NCBI RefSeq assembly: GCF_019219025.1
Contig: NZ_JAHUWN010000008.1
Location: 124,001-188,000 of the forward strand
DNA: 64,000 nucleotides
DNA from: Bacillus sp. sid0103
GTDB taxonomy: Bacteria > Bacillota > Bacilli > Bacillales_B > DSM-18226
Reading direction: 5' to 3'
Positions 40,047 to 50,211 of the stretch are shown here, in pieces (positions within the stretch are counted from its first letter, which is position 1; each line of letters opens with the position of its first letter). The notes below the pieces were generated by a model, which made no database searches, was not told where the DNA came from, and saw only the letters and a list, made by a program, of their open reading frames with translations. Made by a program: the position numbers and the translations under genes.

Positions 40047-40793
40047 ATGAAAGTTGCTTTACCTAAACCATTTACTTTTGAAGGAGGAAATAGGGCCGTT
40101 CTTCTCTTGCATGGCTTTACCGGAAACTCAGCAGATGTACGGATGCTGGGGCGCTTTTTAGAAAAAAAGGGTTATACCTGTCATGCCCCGCACTACAAAG
40201 GCCACGGAGTACCACCTGAAGAGCTTGTTCATACCGGTCCTGAAGATTGGTGGCAGGATGTCATCAATGGCTATGAATTTTTGAAAAATAAAGGCCACTC
40301 AGAAATCGCCGTAGCAGGATTATCCCTAGGTGGCGTATTTTCCTTGAAATTGGGATACACTGTACCTATAAAAGCCATTATACCGATGTGTGCGCCGATG
40401 CATATAAAAAGCGAAGAGATTATGTACGAAGGAATTCTTGAATACGCTCGTGAATTTAAAAATCGTGAAGGAAAATCTACAGAGCAAATCGAATTGGAAA
40501 TGAACGAGTTTAAGAAAACACCAATGAAAACATTAAAGGCCTTACAGGCATTGATCGCCGATGTGCGTGAAAATGTGGATATGATTTATGCGCCCACATT
40601 TGTCGTTCAGGCACGTCATGACAAAATGATTAACACCGAAAGTGCTAACATTATTTATAACGAAATCGAATCAGTCGTAAAGGAATTGAAATGGTACGAA
40701 GAATCCGGTCACGTCATTACCCTTGACAAAGAACGGGAGCAATTACATGAGGATGTTTATACATTCTTAGAAAAGCTAGACTGGCGCGATTAA
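40047..40793 (+). CDS. est: Est/YvaK-type carboxylesterase
   Basis: 248 residues, alpha/beta hydrolase. HGFTG (oxyanion region, residue ~22), nucleophile Ser in GLSLGG (about residue 93), Asp in ARHDKM, His in GHVITLD. Same family and gene position as the Geobacillus Est30 carboxylesterase and B. subtilis yvaK, upstream of rnr. The physiological ester is unknown. Confidence 0.92.
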   Translation: MKVALPKPFTFEGGNRAVLLLHGFTGNSADVRMLGRFLEKKGYTCHAPHYKGHGVPPEELVHTGPEDWWQDVINGYEFLKNKGHSEIAVAGLSLGGVFSLKLGYTVPIKAIIPMCAPMHIKSEEIMYEGILEYAREFKNREGKSTEQIELEMNEFKKTPMKTLKALQALIADVRENVDMIYAPTFVVQARHDKMINTESANIIYNEIESVVKELKWYEESGHVITLDKEREQLHEDVYTFLEKLDWRD

Positions 40794-40819
40794 CAAAGCA
40801 ACTACAAAGGAGGATTAGT

Positions 40820-43171
40820 TTGGAAGATAATATACAAAAGCATATTGATAAGGTTTTACAATATATGAAAGATGAGGCTTACAAGCCATTAACTGTTCAA
40901 GAACTTGAAACAGCCTTTGGCATCCAGGACTCTAGTGATTTTAAGGAGTTTGTAAAAGCACTGGTGCAAATGGAGGAAAAGGGCTTAGTCGTTAGAACAC
41001 GCAGTAACCGCTATGGACTTCCAGAGAAAATGAACTTAATTCGTGGAAAACTTATCGGTCATGCAAAAGGCTTTGCGTTTGTCGCACCAGATGAACCTGG
41101 GATGGATGATATTTTTATTCCGCCTAATGAAACAAACACCGCCATGCATGGAGATATTGTCCTAGCACGTGTGTCTACTGAAAGCACGGGTCAGCGCCGG
41201 GAAGGAAGCGTTATCCGCATCATTGAACGCGGAGTCCAGCAAATTGTCGGAACGTATGTGGAAAGCAAAAGCTTTGGCTTTGTCATTCCAGATGATAAAA
41301 AGTTTGCCAGTGATATTTTTATTCCAAAGGCAGCTTCCAAAGGAGCGGTTGAAGGCCATAAGGTGGTTGTTAAGCTGACCACCTATCCAGAAGGGCGGAA
41401 GAGTGCTGAGGGCGAAGTGATTACGATTCTTGGCCATAAAAACGATCCGGGCGTAGACATCCTTTCAGTCATACATAAGCACGGTTTACCAATGGCCTTT
41501 CCTGACGAAGTGTTAAAACAGGCAAACGAGGTGCCTGACACCATTGCTGAAAGTGAATTAGCCAATCGCCGCGACCTTCGGAACGAAACGATTGTAACGA
41601 TTGACGGGGCTGACGCCAAAGACCTTGATGATGCGGTAACAGTAACCAAACTTGAAAACGGCAACTATAAGCTGGGTGTCCATATCGCTGACGTAAGCTA
41701 TTATGTCAAAGAAGGAACACCGATTGACCTTGAAGCTGAGGATCGAGCAACTAGTGTTTATTTAGTAGACAGAGTTATCCCGATGATTCCGCATCGTTTA
41801 TCGAATGGAATTTGCTCTTTAAATCCTAAAGTGGACCGCTTGGTTCTATCATGTGAAATGGAAATTACATCAGAAGGCGCTGTCGTCTCTCATGAAATTT
41901 TTCAAGCAGTAATAAAAACAACCGAGCGGATGACCTATCATGATGTAAATCTAATTCTGGCAGAAAATGATGAAGAAACGCGTGCTCGTTATGAACCTCT
42001 TGTGCCGATGTTTGAAATGATGGAAGAATTGGCTGCTATCTTACGAAACAAACGGATGAAGCGGGGAGCAATCGACTTTGATTTTAAGGAATCGAAGGTT
42101 CTCGTGGATGAGGAAGGCAAGCCAACCGATGTTGTTCTTCGCGAGCGGTCGGTAGCAGAAAGATTAATTGAAGAGTTCATGCTTGCTGCTAATGAAACGG
42201 TGGCAGAGCACTTTCATTGGATGGAAGTTCCGTTTATTTACCGAATTCACGAGGATCCAAAGGAAGATAAATTGCGGAGATTTTTTGAGTTTATCACTAA
42301 CTTTGGCTATATTGTGAAAGGGACGGCCAATGATGTCCATCCAAAGGCCCTTCAGGAAATTATTGAAGAGGTTCAAGGAAAGCCAGAGGAAATGGTTGTA
42401 TCGAAGGTCATGCTGCGCTCGATGCAGCAGGCAAAATATGACCCGGAAAGCCTAGGACATTTCGGGTTATCAACGGAGTTCTATACCCATTTCACCTCGC
42501 CGATTCGCCGTTATCCTGATACCATCGTTCATCGTTTAATCCGGACCTACTTAGTCGAAGGAAAGCTGGATTCAACAACACAGGAAAAATGGAATGCGCG
42601 ATTACCTGAAATTGCGGATCATTCTTCAAAAATGGAGCGACGCTCGGTGGATGCCGAGCGAGAAACTGACGATTTGAAGAAAGCAGAGTACATGGAAGAC
42701 AAGATTGGCGAAGAATACGATGGAATCATCAGCTCCGTCACCAATTTTGGAATGTTTGTTGAGCTTCCCAATACGATTGAAGGTCTTGTCCATGTCAGCT
42801 ATATGACCGATGATTATTATCGTTATGATGAGCGCCATCTCGCCATGATTGGCGAGCGAACAGGAATTGTCTTCCGAATTGGTGATGAAATTACCGTTAG
42901 GGTGGTTAAGGTTAATAAAGATGAACGCTCTATCGATTTTGAAATTGTCGGCATGAAAGGGACACGCCGTGAACGTGTCGAGACGCCAAAGGTATTCAAA
43001 ACAGGCAGTGATACGAAGAAACCACGAAGAAATAAACAGCAAGGCGACCGTACTCAAGACCGCAATCAAAAGTCTGAAACGGGTGGCGGTCAGGGTAACA
43101 AAGCGAAAAAGAAAAGAAAGTTTTATGATAATGTCCCTAAAAATAAAAGCACTAAACGAAAAAACCGATAA
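40820..43171 (+). CDS. rnr: RNase R
   Basis: 783 residues, 3'-5' exoribonuclease for structured RNA; partner of SmpB-tmRNA encoded 5 kb downstream. Order: N-terminal winged helix (1-70), cold-shock domains (70-230), RNB catalytic domain with [13 protein letters not shown] (Mg-binding Asp cluster, about residue 270) and [12 protein letters not shown]1 domain (630-715, [18 protein letters not shown]), and a Lys/Arg-rich tail. TTG start at 40820 after AAAGGAGG. The dispersed 13-mer GGTGCCTGACACC sits in frame at 41530-41542. Confidence 0.97.
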   Translation: MEDNIQKHIDKVLQYMKDEAYKPLTVQELETAFGIQDSSDFKEFVKALVQMEEKGLVVRTRSNRYGLPEKMNLIRGKLIGHAKGFAFVAPDEPGMDDIFIPPNETNTAMHGDIVLARVSTESTGQRREGSVIRIIERGVQQIVGTYVESKSFGFVIPDDKKFASDIFIPKAASKGAVEGHKVVVKLTTYPEGRKSAEGEVITILGHKNDPGVDILSVIHKHGLPMAFPDEVLKQANEVPDTIAESELANRRDLRNETIVTIDGADAKDLDDAVTVTKLENGNYKLGVHIADVSYYVKEGTPIDLEAEDRATSVYLVDRVIPMIPHRLSNGICSLNPKVDRLVLSCEMEITSEGAVVSHEIFQAVIKTTERMTYHDVNLILAENDEETRARYEPLVPMFEMMEELAAILRNKRMKRGAIDFDFKESKVLVDEEGKPTDVVLRERSVAERLIEEFMLAANETVAEHFHWMEVPFIYRIHEDPKEDKLRRFFEFITNFGYIVKGTANDVHPKALQEIIEEVQGKPEEMVVSKVMLRSMQQAKYDPESLGHFGLSTEFYTHFTSPIRRYPDTIVHRLIRTYLVEGKLDSTTQEKWNARLPEIADHSSKMERRSVDAERETDDLKKAEYMEDKIGEEYDGIISSVTNFGMFVELPNTIEGLVHVSYMTDDYYRYDERHLAMIGERTGIVFRIGDEITVRVVKVNKDERSIDFEIVGMKGTRRERVETPKVFKTGSDTKKPRRNKQQGDRTQDRNQKSETGGGQGNKAKKKRKFYDNVPKNKSTKRKNR
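41530..41542 (+). repeat. 13-bp dispersed repeat inside rnr
   Basis: GGTGCCTGACACC encodes part of EVPDTI just before the RNB catalytic motif. Similar residues (PDTI) occur in other RNase R proteins as I recall, so it may be coincidence or a source copy. Confidence 0.6.
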
Positions 43172-43206
43172 GCTATTACGTTTGAACTCGTTGTTGATAC
43201 GAAAAA

Positions 43207-43240
43207 GAAAAACACACGATAAATCTCGTGTGTTTTTCTT
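43207..43240 (+). terminator. Terminator of rnr
   Basis: Stem AACACACGA/TCGTGTGTT (43211-43219, 43226-43234) and T-run; the upstream A-run makes it work in either direction for the convergent gene as well. Confidence 0.88.
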
Positions 43241-43341
43241 TTAATTCGATTCCCACTATTAGATAAACCATTTTTTTTTATAATAACCTGTTCATTGGGG
43301 GCCTTAATAAAATCCTCTTCTGGACAGGTTTCTATGTTTTT

Positions 43342-44457
43342 TTAATTTTTTGCTGTTATTTTACTGAGGATTCTTTTTCGAATTATATCTACGCTTAATA
43401 AGGAAAGCGGTAAAATGAACCCAATTGTTAGTAAGAGAGGTATCCATATCTCAATGCTTTCTGACCGTGAATAAGTAACATTTGGGTATGTGATTAAAGA
43501 AAGAACAACCAAAATCATGCCCAAGGGTAATGTCAGTGGTCTGTAATCTTTTATATTTAAAATTTGTGCTATTCCAACTGCGGATCCAAAAAAATAAACG
43601 GTTATTTTGAAATAAAGTGAAATGAACCATATTATGGCGAGCATTGCTTCTAAACGTTGTACAAATCCCCCTACATTAATTTTTCTTGCTAAAGCATAAC
43701 TTGGATACAATTGCCTTTCAGAATTGTCAACTCCAAGAACTAAAATGCTTAAAAGTGTAATAGATAATAGTAAAATCCCTCCAATTAAATTCCCAACAAG
43801 AAAGCCTTTTAAAGCCCGTTTAGGTTGATTAATATAGGCTGGAAAAACCATAAGCAGACAGATTAGCGACAGGGAAGAAAATTCTAGATACAATAGGGTA
43901 GCTAAACTTATTGGTTTTATACCCGTCTCTAATACAGGCAGCATATTTTGAACCTCTACTTTAGGAGAAAGAAAAAGGAAAAAAATAATAAAAAACATAA
44001 TAAACCAAGGAAATAGTATTTCTCCAGCTCGTGCGATTGTTTCTATTCCAAGACGTACACCTTGAATAATAATTAATATGAAGAGAATATGAATCACTTC
44101 AATAGGTGTCTCGGGTATAAATTGTGCGGTCAAAAACTCTCCTAAAAAAAATAGTAAGGTTGCTGCAGCAAGGAACAAACTACAACAAAAAAATAGAGAA
44201 ATGACTTTGCCTAACCATTTACCTAATAGCTTTTCATTTATTTCGACCAGCGTCATATTGGGGAAACGAATTCCAAGAGTGTTATACAACCACATCACCA
44301 ATAATCCAATCAAGATTCCAATAATGACGGAAATCCACGCATCTTGTCTTGCATAAGAAATTAGACCCAAAGGTGCACTTAGGATCGTACTCCCGACTGT
44401 AAATAATATTACTAATTTTGTAAATTGAGCTACTGATATTTTCTCGTCTTTCAGCAT
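43342..44457 (-). CDS. GerAB-type germination permease (B subunit)
   Basis: 371 residues, ~10 transmembrane helices, APC-superfamily spore germination protein. N-terminal EKISVAQFTKLVILFTVGSTIL and the mid segment AGEILFPWFIMFFIIF are typical of GerAB/GerKB proteins. AAAAGGA precedes the minus-strand ATG. Forms the ligand-binding subunit of a germinant receptor in the spore inner membrane. Unusually it is transcribed away from the C and A subunit genes, 199 bases apart. A forespore (SigG) promoter is expected but I could not assign one. Confidence 0.9.
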   Translation of the reverse strand: MLKDEKISVAQFTKLVILFTVGSTILSAPLGLISYARQDAWISVIIGILIGLLVMWLYNTLGIRFPNMTLVEINEKLLGKWLGKVISLFFCCSLFLAAATLLFFLGEFLTAQFIPETPIEVIHILFILIIIQGVRLGIETIARAGEILFPWFIMFFIIFFLFLSPKVEVQNMLPVLETGIKPISLATLLYLEFSSLSLICLLMVFPAYINQPKRALKGFLVGNLIGGILLLSITLLSILVLGVDNSERQLYPSYALARKINVGGFVQRLEAMLAIIWFISLYFKITVYFFGSAVGIAQILNIKDYRPLTLPLGMILVVLSLITYPNVTYSRSESIEIWIPLLLTIGFILPLSLLSVDIIRKRILSKITAKN

Positions 44458-44656
44458 AGTTTTTTCCTTTTCATTTATTTAATCTAAATGCTAGAGAGAA
44501 TTATTCTGATTAAAATAAGTCAATATATATTTTCTTCGGGTTATGGAGATATTATTCTTTGATAGGAAAAATAGGAAGCTGTTGAGAAAATCGTCCTTTA
44601 TAATGTTCCATTCAAGTATAGCTATGTATTTAATTAATTGGAAAGGGCCGTATTCC

Positions 44657-45856
44657 ATGACACAGAGAATTCCAATTTTTATTTTATTGATTGCAATTCT
44701 ATTACTCACAACAGGCTGCTGGAATCGTCGTGAATTAAATGAACTTGCCATAACTCTAGCCATGGGAATCGATCGTACCATAGATGGTAAATATCTTGTA
44801 ACGGCCCAAGTGGTAATTCCAGGCGAAATAACCGAAAAAGCAAGAGGGAGTTCACCAGTAATCATCTTTCAGGCAAAGGGGGATACCGTCCTTGAGGCAA
44901 TACGAAAAATGACCAAAGAGGCACCTAGGAAAATTTATCCTTCACATCTCAGAATCCTAGTGATTGGAGAGGCATTGGCGAAAGAGGGGATCGGGAAACC
45001 ATTAGATGTACTGTCAAGAGATTGGGAAGTGAGATCGGATTTTTATATTGCTGTAGCTAAGGGAAGGAAGGCAGAAGACATACTAAAGGTGCAAACCTCT
45101 TTAGTAAAAATACCTGCCAATGAATTGTTTAACACACTTGAAGTCTCTGCAAAAGCATGGTCAGCAACTAGATATGTGACGTTAGATGAACTGATTGCCA
45201 ATATGGTAAGTGAAGGGAAAGAGCCTGTGTTAACTGGTATTCATTTAAAGGTAGAAGGCGATAAAGAAACTTCCTTCAGCAAACAAAATGTAGAAATAAT
45301 CAGTCCACCAGCTAGGTTGTATTTTCAAGATTTAGCGGTTTTTGATGGAGACAAATTAATTGGCTGGTTAAATGAACTTCAAAGTAAAACTTATTCGATT
45401 GTGACAAATAATGAATTTGGTTCTGTTGGGAATATTCCATGTCCAAAGCGCGGAAAATTCGTTTATCAGATAACGAATTCAGAAACAAAGGTGAAAGGGA
45501 AAATACGACATGGAAGACCTGAAATTGATGTGGATGTCCGTGTAAGTGGCAAGGTTGCAGAAGTAGAATGCGATATCAATTTGAAAAGTTCAAAATCGAT
45601 TCATCAGATTGAGAAAATCTATGAAAATGAAACGAAAAAAATGATCCAACAGGCAATAAAACAAGTGCAGGAAAATAATAAAGTTGACATTTTTGGCTTT
45701 GGCGAGGCGATTCATAGGGCGGATCCTAAAGCGTGGAAAAAATTAAAAATAGATTGGGATGAAAAATTTCAGGACTTGAAGGTAAATATTACAATAGATG
45801 GGGAAATCCATGGTATCGGAACTGTCGGTAATTCATTTCTCGATAAAATAAATTAA
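44657..45856 (+). CDS. Ger(x)C-type germination lipoprotein (C subunit)
   Basis: 399 residues. Lipoprotein signal: TQRIPIFILLIAILLLTTGC with lipobox LTTGC (Cys about 20). Then WNRRELNELAITLAMGIDRT and a large beta/alpha ectodomain, ending with a domain rich in charged residues (IHRADPKAWKKLKIDWDEKF). Start ATG 44657 after GGAAAGGG; the longer frame lacks a site. It needs Lgt (13 kb) for anchoring. Pairs with the A gene 35 bases downstream. Confidence 0.9.
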   Translation: MTQRIPIFILLIAILLLTTGCWNRRELNELAITLAMGIDRTIDGKYLVTAQVVIPGEITEKARGSSPVIIFQAKGDTVLEAIRKMTKEAPRKIYPSHLRILVIGEALAKEGIGKPLDVLSRDWEVRSDFYIAVAKGRKAEDILKVQTSLVKIPANELFNTLEVSAKAWSATRYVTLDELIANMVSEGKEPVLTGIHLKVEGDKETSFSKQNVEIISPPARLYFQDLAVFDGDKLIGWLNELQSKTYSIVTNNEFGSVGNIPCPKRGKFVYQITNSETKVKGKIRHGRPEIDVDVRVSGKVAEVECDINLKSSKSIHQIEKIYENETKKMIQQAIKQVQENNKVDIFGFGEAIHRADPKAWKKLKIDWDEKFQDLKVNITIDGEIHGIGTVGNSFLDKIN

Positions 45857-45891
45857 ATCATCATTGTTTCGATACTGAGGGGGATCAATTG

Positions 45892-47484
45892 ATGGGTTTT
45901 TTTAAGAAACAGAGAAGTAAAAACAGAATTAAACTGTTGAAATTAGAGATAGATGACCAAGGTATTAACGAAGCCAGTGACTTATTAAAACTTAGCCTTG
46001 AAGAAAACAAACATTATGTACTTCGAATGCTTGGAAATAGTCGGGATATCGTGTATAGAGAAATACAAATCGGCAAATCAGTTAAAGCAGGCATTTTCTA
46101 TGCGGATGGATTAGTGGATACGAATTCGATTCAAAACTTTATCCTAGAACCACTCATGTTAGATATCCATTTCCATGACGATCAGACCATTTCTTCAACG
46201 CGTAATGTATTAAAAGTATTAAAAGATCAAATTCTTACGGTCGGATCGATAAAGGATGTTACGGAATTCAGCTCTCTTTTCGATTCATTATTATCTGGCG
46301 ATGTCATTCTCTTGTTGGATGGCTATAGTCAAGGGTTCATCATCAGTATGCGTGGCTGGAAAGACCGCGGTGTAAATGAATCCACATCTGAAACAGTCGT
46401 TCGGGGACCTAAGGAAGGTTTCACTGAATCCATAGGTACTAATACGGCTTTAATTCGCAGAAAAATAAAATCCCCGAATTTATGGATAGAAACCAAAAAC
46501 ATTGGTAGAGTGACTAAAACAGATGTAGCAATCATGTATATCAATGGAATAGCAAATAGAAAAGTTGTCCAAGAAGTTCATGATAGACTTGACCGGATTG
46601 AAATTGATGGAATATTGGAAAGTGGTTATATTGAGGAATTAATTCAGGATACAACCTACAGCCCGTTTCCAACTATCTATAACTCAGAGCGGCCAGATGT
46701 GATTTCTGCAGAGCTCCTTGAAGGAAAGGTTGCCATATTAGTAGATGGTTCACCAAATGTTTTGATTGTTCCAGCACTATTCGTTTCGTTTTTACATGTT
46801 GCAGAAGACTATTATCAGCGTGCAGATATTAGTACGCTCATTCGTATGCTTCGTTTTTTTAGCATTATCATTGCACTTTTGGCACCCTCACTTTATATTG
46901 CTATTACTACCTATCATCAGGAAATGATACCCACTGAACTGTTAATCAATCTTGCTGCCCAACGGGAAGGTGTTCCCTTTCCAGCCTTTATTGAAGCTCT
47001 AATGATGGAGGTAGCATTTGAAATTTTGCGGGAAGCGGGCTTACGAATGCCTAGGGCTATAGGCTCTGCAATATCAATCGTTGGGACTTTAGTAATTGGT
47101 ACTGCAGCAGTTCAGGCTGGAATCGTTTCGGCTGCCATGGTAATCGTTGTGGCAATCACGGCAATATCCAGCTTTATCCTTCCTTCCGTAGCCATGTCCA
47201 TGTCGCTCCGTATGCTTCGTTTTCCAATGATGGGGCTTGCTGCTTCATTTGGTTTATTCGGTATAATAGTCGGTTTAATTTCACTTATCCTTCATATGAG
47301 CAGTTTGCGTTCTTTTGGGGTTCCATATATGAGTCCTTTTGGACCTTTAATTCCTCAAGATTTAAAGGATACGGTTGTACGGGTACCATGGTGGGGGATG
47401 TTTTCCCGCCCGCGTCTTATCAGTCAAAAAAACATAAGCCGCGAACAGAATTCGGCGCCAAAACCCTCTCAAAATAAAATATAG
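45892..47484 (+). CDS. GerA-type germination protein (A subunit)
   Basis: 530 residues. N-terminal soluble domain (~1-290), then five hydrophobic helices (about 290-480): LLEGKVAILVDGSPNVLIVP marks the junction, and AAQREGVPFPAFIEALMMEV plus EAGLRMPRAIGSAISIVGTL are the conserved GerA motifs. ATG 45892 after GAGGGGGA. GerA subunits form the oligomeric ion channel of the germinosome. The C-terminal tail is short and polar. Confidence 0.93.
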   Translation: MGFFKKQRSKNRIKLLKLEIDDQGINEASDLLKLSLEENKHYVLRMLGNSRDIVYREIQIGKSVKAGIFYADGLVDTNSIQNFILEPLMLDIHFHDDQTISSTRNVLKVLKDQILTVGSIKDVTEFSSLFDSLLSGDVILLLDGYSQGFIISMRGWKDRGVNESTSETVVRGPKEGFTESIGTNTALIRRKIKSPNLWIETKNIGRVTKTDVAIMYINGIANRKVVQEVHDRLDRIEIDGILESGYIEELIQDTTYSPFPTIYNSERPDVISAELLEGKVAILVDGSPNVLIVPALFVSFLHVAEDYYQRADISTLIRMLRFFSIIIALLAPSLYIAITTYHQEMIPTELLINLAAQREGVPFPAFIEALMMEVAFEILREAGLRMPRAIGSAISIVGTLVIGTAAVQAGIVSAAMVIVVAITAISSFILPSVAMSMSLRMLRFPMMGLAASFGLFGIIVGLISLILHMSSLRSFGVPYMSPFGPLIPQDLKDTVVRVPWWGMFSRPRLISQKNISREQNSAPKPSQNKI

Positions 47485-47526
47485 CGTCTTTAAAAATCTA
47501 TAATGGAGTAAGGAGTTGCCGACATA

Positions 47527-47757
47527 GTGGCTGTTGCAGGAATCTTAGTCATTTCCGCTGTAATTATTGTGATAGATGTACCTCCTTTGTTGAGAAAAAA
47601 ATTAGTAAAAGAGCTATGGATATTTTCCATTCTCCTGCTATTTGGAACCATGTTAAGTATTGCACAAGCCCTGGGTATTAGTATTCCTAATCCACTAGAT
47701 TGGTTAACAGTCCTTTATAAACCATTTTCCGACATGATGAAGAATTTATTAAAGTGA
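47527..47757 (+). CDS. Small two-helix protein, D-subunit-like, in ger operon
   Basis: 76 residues with two transmembrane helices (about 2-18 and 30-50) and an amphipathic tail. GTG 47527 preceded by AAGGAG at 12 bases. Small two-helix D proteins are encoded in several Bacillus germinant receptor operons and modulate germination; by size, topology and position this is probably one. No sequence motif proves it. Confidence 0.7.
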   Translation: MAVAGILVISAVIIVIDVPPLLRKKLVKELWIFSILLLFGTMLSIAQALGISIPNPLDWLTVLYKPFSDMMKNLLK

Positions 47758-47834
47758 CCGATTTGTGCGTGATTTTTTTAGGTATTACACTTTTCTTTTG
47801 GTTTTAATCTTTGAGAAATTTTCACAGAGTATAA

Positions 47835-47863
47835 TTGTGATGGAATATGATTTCTGCTACAAT
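47835..47863 (+). promoter_or_regulatory. SigA promoter of smpB
   Basis: TTGTGA (47835-47840), 17 bases, TACAAT (47858-47863). Confidence 0.7.
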
Positions 47864-47889
47864 TAATTCCATAAGAAGAGGTGAATCTT

Positions 47890-48357
47890 ATGCCAAAAGG
47901 TGAAGGAAAAGTTGTTGCGCAAAACAAAAAGGCTTACCATGACTATTTTATCGAAGAAACCTATGAAGCTGGAATTGTCTTGCAGGGAACAGAAATCAAA
48001 TCAATTCGGGCTGGAAAAGTAAATCTAAAGGATTCCTATGCACGGATTCAAAATGGGGAAGCGATTTTATTCGGTATGCATGTCAGCCCCTATGAGCAAG
48101 GAAATCGTTTTAACCACGACCCATTAAGAACACGAACACTTCTATTACATAAACGTGAAATTAGTAAGTTAATTGGCGAAACGAAAGAAGCTGGGTATGC
48201 GCTGGTTCCATTAAAACTCTATTTGAAAAATGGATTTTGCAAAGTATTAATTGGACTTGCCAAAGGTAAAAAGAATTACGATAAGCGTGAATCCTTAAAA
48301 CAAAAAGAAGCAAAGCGTGAAATCGAACGGGCTTTCCGCGACCGTCAAAAAATGTAA
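47890..48357 (+). CDS. smpB: SmpB, tmRNA-binding protein
   Basis: 155 residues. Brings tmRNA to ribosomes stalled without a stop codon. OB-fold with [39 protein letters not shown], and the basic C-terminal tail [24 protein letters not shown] that enters the mRNA channel. Start ATG 47890 after AAGAGGTG. The ssrA gene follows, as in B. subtilis. Confidence 0.97.
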   Translation: MPKGEGKVVAQNKKAYHDYFIEETYEAGIVLQGTEIKSIRAGKVNLKDSYARIQNGEAILFGMHVSPYEQGNRFNHDPLRTRTLLLHKREISKLIGETKEAGYALVPLKLYLKNGFCKVLIGLAKGKKNYDKRESLKQKEAKREIERAFRDRQKM

Positions 48358-48394
48358 TCAGGTAAACTGGAAATTATTTTACAAATACTTGTAA

Positions 48395-48422
48395 TTGAAA
48401 AATGCATCAAGTATGGTATAAT
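48395..48422 (+). promoter_or_regulatory. Promoter of ssrA
   Basis: TTGAAA (48395-48400), 16 bases, extended -10 TGG-TATAAT (48417-48422). It leaves a ~100-base leader before mature tmRNA with stems GTCGC/GCGAC, TGCTCA/TGAGCA and AGCTTTAATCT/AGATTGCAGCT. Confidence 0.78.
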
Positions 48423-48528
48423 AAGTTTGTCGCCAAGAGCGACGGAAACTTTTGCTCAAGGACATTTGCCTGAGCATCCTAACGTCTACAGCTTTAATCT
48501 TTCATTAGATTGCAGCTCCTTTTATTAT

Positions 48529-48883
48529 GGGGACGCTACGGATTCGACAGGGGTAGTTTGAGCTTAGGTCGCGAGTCGAGGGGATCGGCCTCGTTAAAAC
48601 GTCAAAGCCATAACTGGCAAAACTAACAACAACCTCGCTTTCGCAGCTTAATACTGCATAGCGGTTCCTCCCTCCATTGCCCATGTGGTAGGGTAAGGGA
48701 CTCACTCTAAGTGGGCTACGCCAGATTCCACCGCCTGAGGATGAAGGAAGAGAACAACCAGGCTAGCTGACCGGACGCCGGTCGATAGGCAAAAGGCTCA
48801 GCGAAACACCAATATATCGACTACACTCGTAGAAGCTTAAGTGGCGATATCTTTGGACGTGGGTTCGACTCCCACCGTCTCCA
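48529..48883 (+). ncRNA. ssrA: tmRNA
   Basis: Starts GGGGACGCTACGGATTCGAC and ends GTTCGACTCCCACCGTCTCC-A; the ends pair as the acceptor stem (GGGGACG with CGTCTCC). The tag frame is 48616-48651, GKTNNNLAFAA and stop TAA, with Ala added first from the charged tmRNA. The LAFAA end suits ClpXP. Length ~355 is normal. The genomic 3' end reads A-CTA and not A-CCA, so CCA must be added after processing. Confidence 0.97.
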
Positions 48884-48918
48884 CTACATAGTGGAAAAGA
48901 AAGACCAGCAGATTATAA

Positions 48919-48967
48919 AATAAAGCATAAGTTGTCCTAAATAGACAATTTATGCTTTATTTTTTTT
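48919..48967 (+). terminator. Terminator of ssrA
   Basis: A long stem AAATAAAGCATAA.TTGTC with GACAA.TTATGCTTTATTT, 7-base loop, followed by T7. Confidence 0.93.
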
Positions 48968-49054
48968 CTGGACATTTTATGGTTTATTATGAAATTATAA
49001 TAACCGTTAAAAAATTAATAAACTCTTGTTGAACGTGTGCATGAGTTAAAAACC

Positions 49055-49082
49055 AAAGCTGTCATTGAGGCAGCTTTTTTTT
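49055..49082 (+). terminator. Second terminator-like hairpin before hrtB
   Basis: Stem AAAGCTGTC/GGCAGCTTT (49055-49063, 49069-49077), loop ATTGA, T-run. No gene lies between it and the ssrA terminator; it may be left from a lost gene. Confidence 0.75.
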
Positions 49083-49110
49083 GTGCTATCGAAGTCAAAT
49101 GTAATTTCCT

Positions 49111-49143
49111 GTTCATCGTCCGTTCACATAGCGATTTTAAACT
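49111..49143 (+). promoter_or_regulatory. HssR-type direct repeat and -10 of hrtBA
   Basis: GTTCATCGT-CC-GTTCACATA (49111-49130) matches the staphylococcal HssR site, recalled as an imperfect direct repeat GTTCATATT-N2-GTTCATATT, with the same 11-base step. It occupies the -35 region before TAAACT (49138-49143), as expected for an activator-dependent promoter. Confidence 0.78.
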
Positions 49144-49175
49144 AAGGATGTCAAAAAGAAATTGGGGGAATTAAG

Positions 49176-50210
49176 ATGAACATTGCTTGGAAAGAAATTA
49201 AGAAAAATAAAGTAAGGTTTTTGATTTTAGGTTCAATCGTTTTTCTCGTTAGTTTATTAACGTTTGTTATATCAGGCTTGGCAAATGGATTATCACAAGA
49301 TAATGCTGCATTAATTAAAGATTTACCAAATGGACAATTTTATATGAATAAAGATGCAGAGCAAACCTATAATCTTTCAAGAATAGATAGCAGTACCCAA
49401 GATAAAGTTTTAAAAGAACAAAAAGGTGCGGTTGCATTTTCAATTCAAATGGGATTTTTGAATGATAGTGCTGGTAAGCAACGAAGCGTTGCCTTTGTTA
49501 CATCGACCGATTCAAATTCGTTTAAAAATGTAAAAAAAGGAGAAATCGTACTAGATCGCTCAATGGAAGACATGGGTATAAAAGTCGGGGATACCTTAAC
49601 CAATAATCAATACAGCAGCAAGTTTCTTGTAAAAGGTTTTGTGGACCATAGTAAATACAGCCATGCGCCTGTCGCTTATATTAGTATGGAAGACTATAAA
49701 GAAATTTACCGGTCCGAAGAAATGCAGTTGATTTTCATCCCAGGAGGGGATGAAACACAAGTATTCACTGGCTTACAATCATTCTCGAAAAATCAGTTCC
49801 TTAATACAATTTCAAGTTATAAAGCAGAACAGATGTCTCTAAATATGATTGTTTGGTTTCTAGTTGTTATTAGCGGAATGCTGTTTGCGATCTTTTTCTA
49901 CATGATGAACGTTCAAAAAATTGGTCTTTACGGTATTTTTAAAGCAATCGGTGTAAAAACACTTGCCTTGTTTAAAATTATGTGGACACAAATGGTACTG
50001 ATTACAGTAATTGCACTTAGTTTATCAGTTGCACTCAGTCAAGTCTTTAATATGATTGCACCTAAAGGAATGCCTTTTAGTTTAACCCCTGAAACAACCG
50101 TACAATTGTCAGCAGTCTTTTTAATTATCGGATTTATTGGAGCTACTCTTTCAGGTATGCAAATAAAAAAAGTCGAACCATTACAAGCAATACAACAAGG
50201 AGAGATTTAA
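49176..50210 (+). CDS. hrtB: HrtB-like heme exporter permease
   Basis: 344 residues, FtsX/MacB-type permease: one N-terminal helix (17-37), ~190-residue extracellular domain, three C-terminal helices (about 228-340). NKVRFLILGSIVFLVSLL, ISGLANGLSQDNAAL and YKAEQMSLNMI match S. aureus HrtB segments. With HrtA it relieves heme toxicity by extracting heme from the membrane. The GGGGGAATTAAG site precedes ATG. A heme-sensor pair follows, which supports the assignment over a peptide exporter. Confidence 0.86.
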   Translation: MNIAWKEIKKNKVRFLILGSIVFLVSLLTFVISGLANGLSQDNAALIKDLPNGQFYMNKDAEQTYNLSRIDSSTQDKVLKEQKGAVAFSIQMGFLNDSAGKQRSVAFVTSTDSNSFKNVKKGEIVLDRSMEDMGIKVGDTLTNNQYSSKFLVKGFVDHSKYSHAPVAYISMEDYKEIYRSEEMQLIFIPGGDETQVFTGLQSFSKNQFLNTISSYKAEQMSLNMIVWFLVVISGMLFAIFFYMMNVQKIGLYGIFKAIGVKTLALFKIMWTQMVLITVIALSLSVALSQVFNMIAPKGMPFSLTPETTVQLSAVFLIIGFIGATLSGMQIKKVEPLQAIQQGEI

Positions 50211-50211
50211 A

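Noticed and set aside
43276..43341. Terminator of the minus-strand germination gene (AACCTGTTCA/TGGACAGGTT)
   Set aside because: On the minus strand it is followed by A residues, not T; the loop is ~27 bases. The rnr hairpin at 43207-43240 may serve instead.
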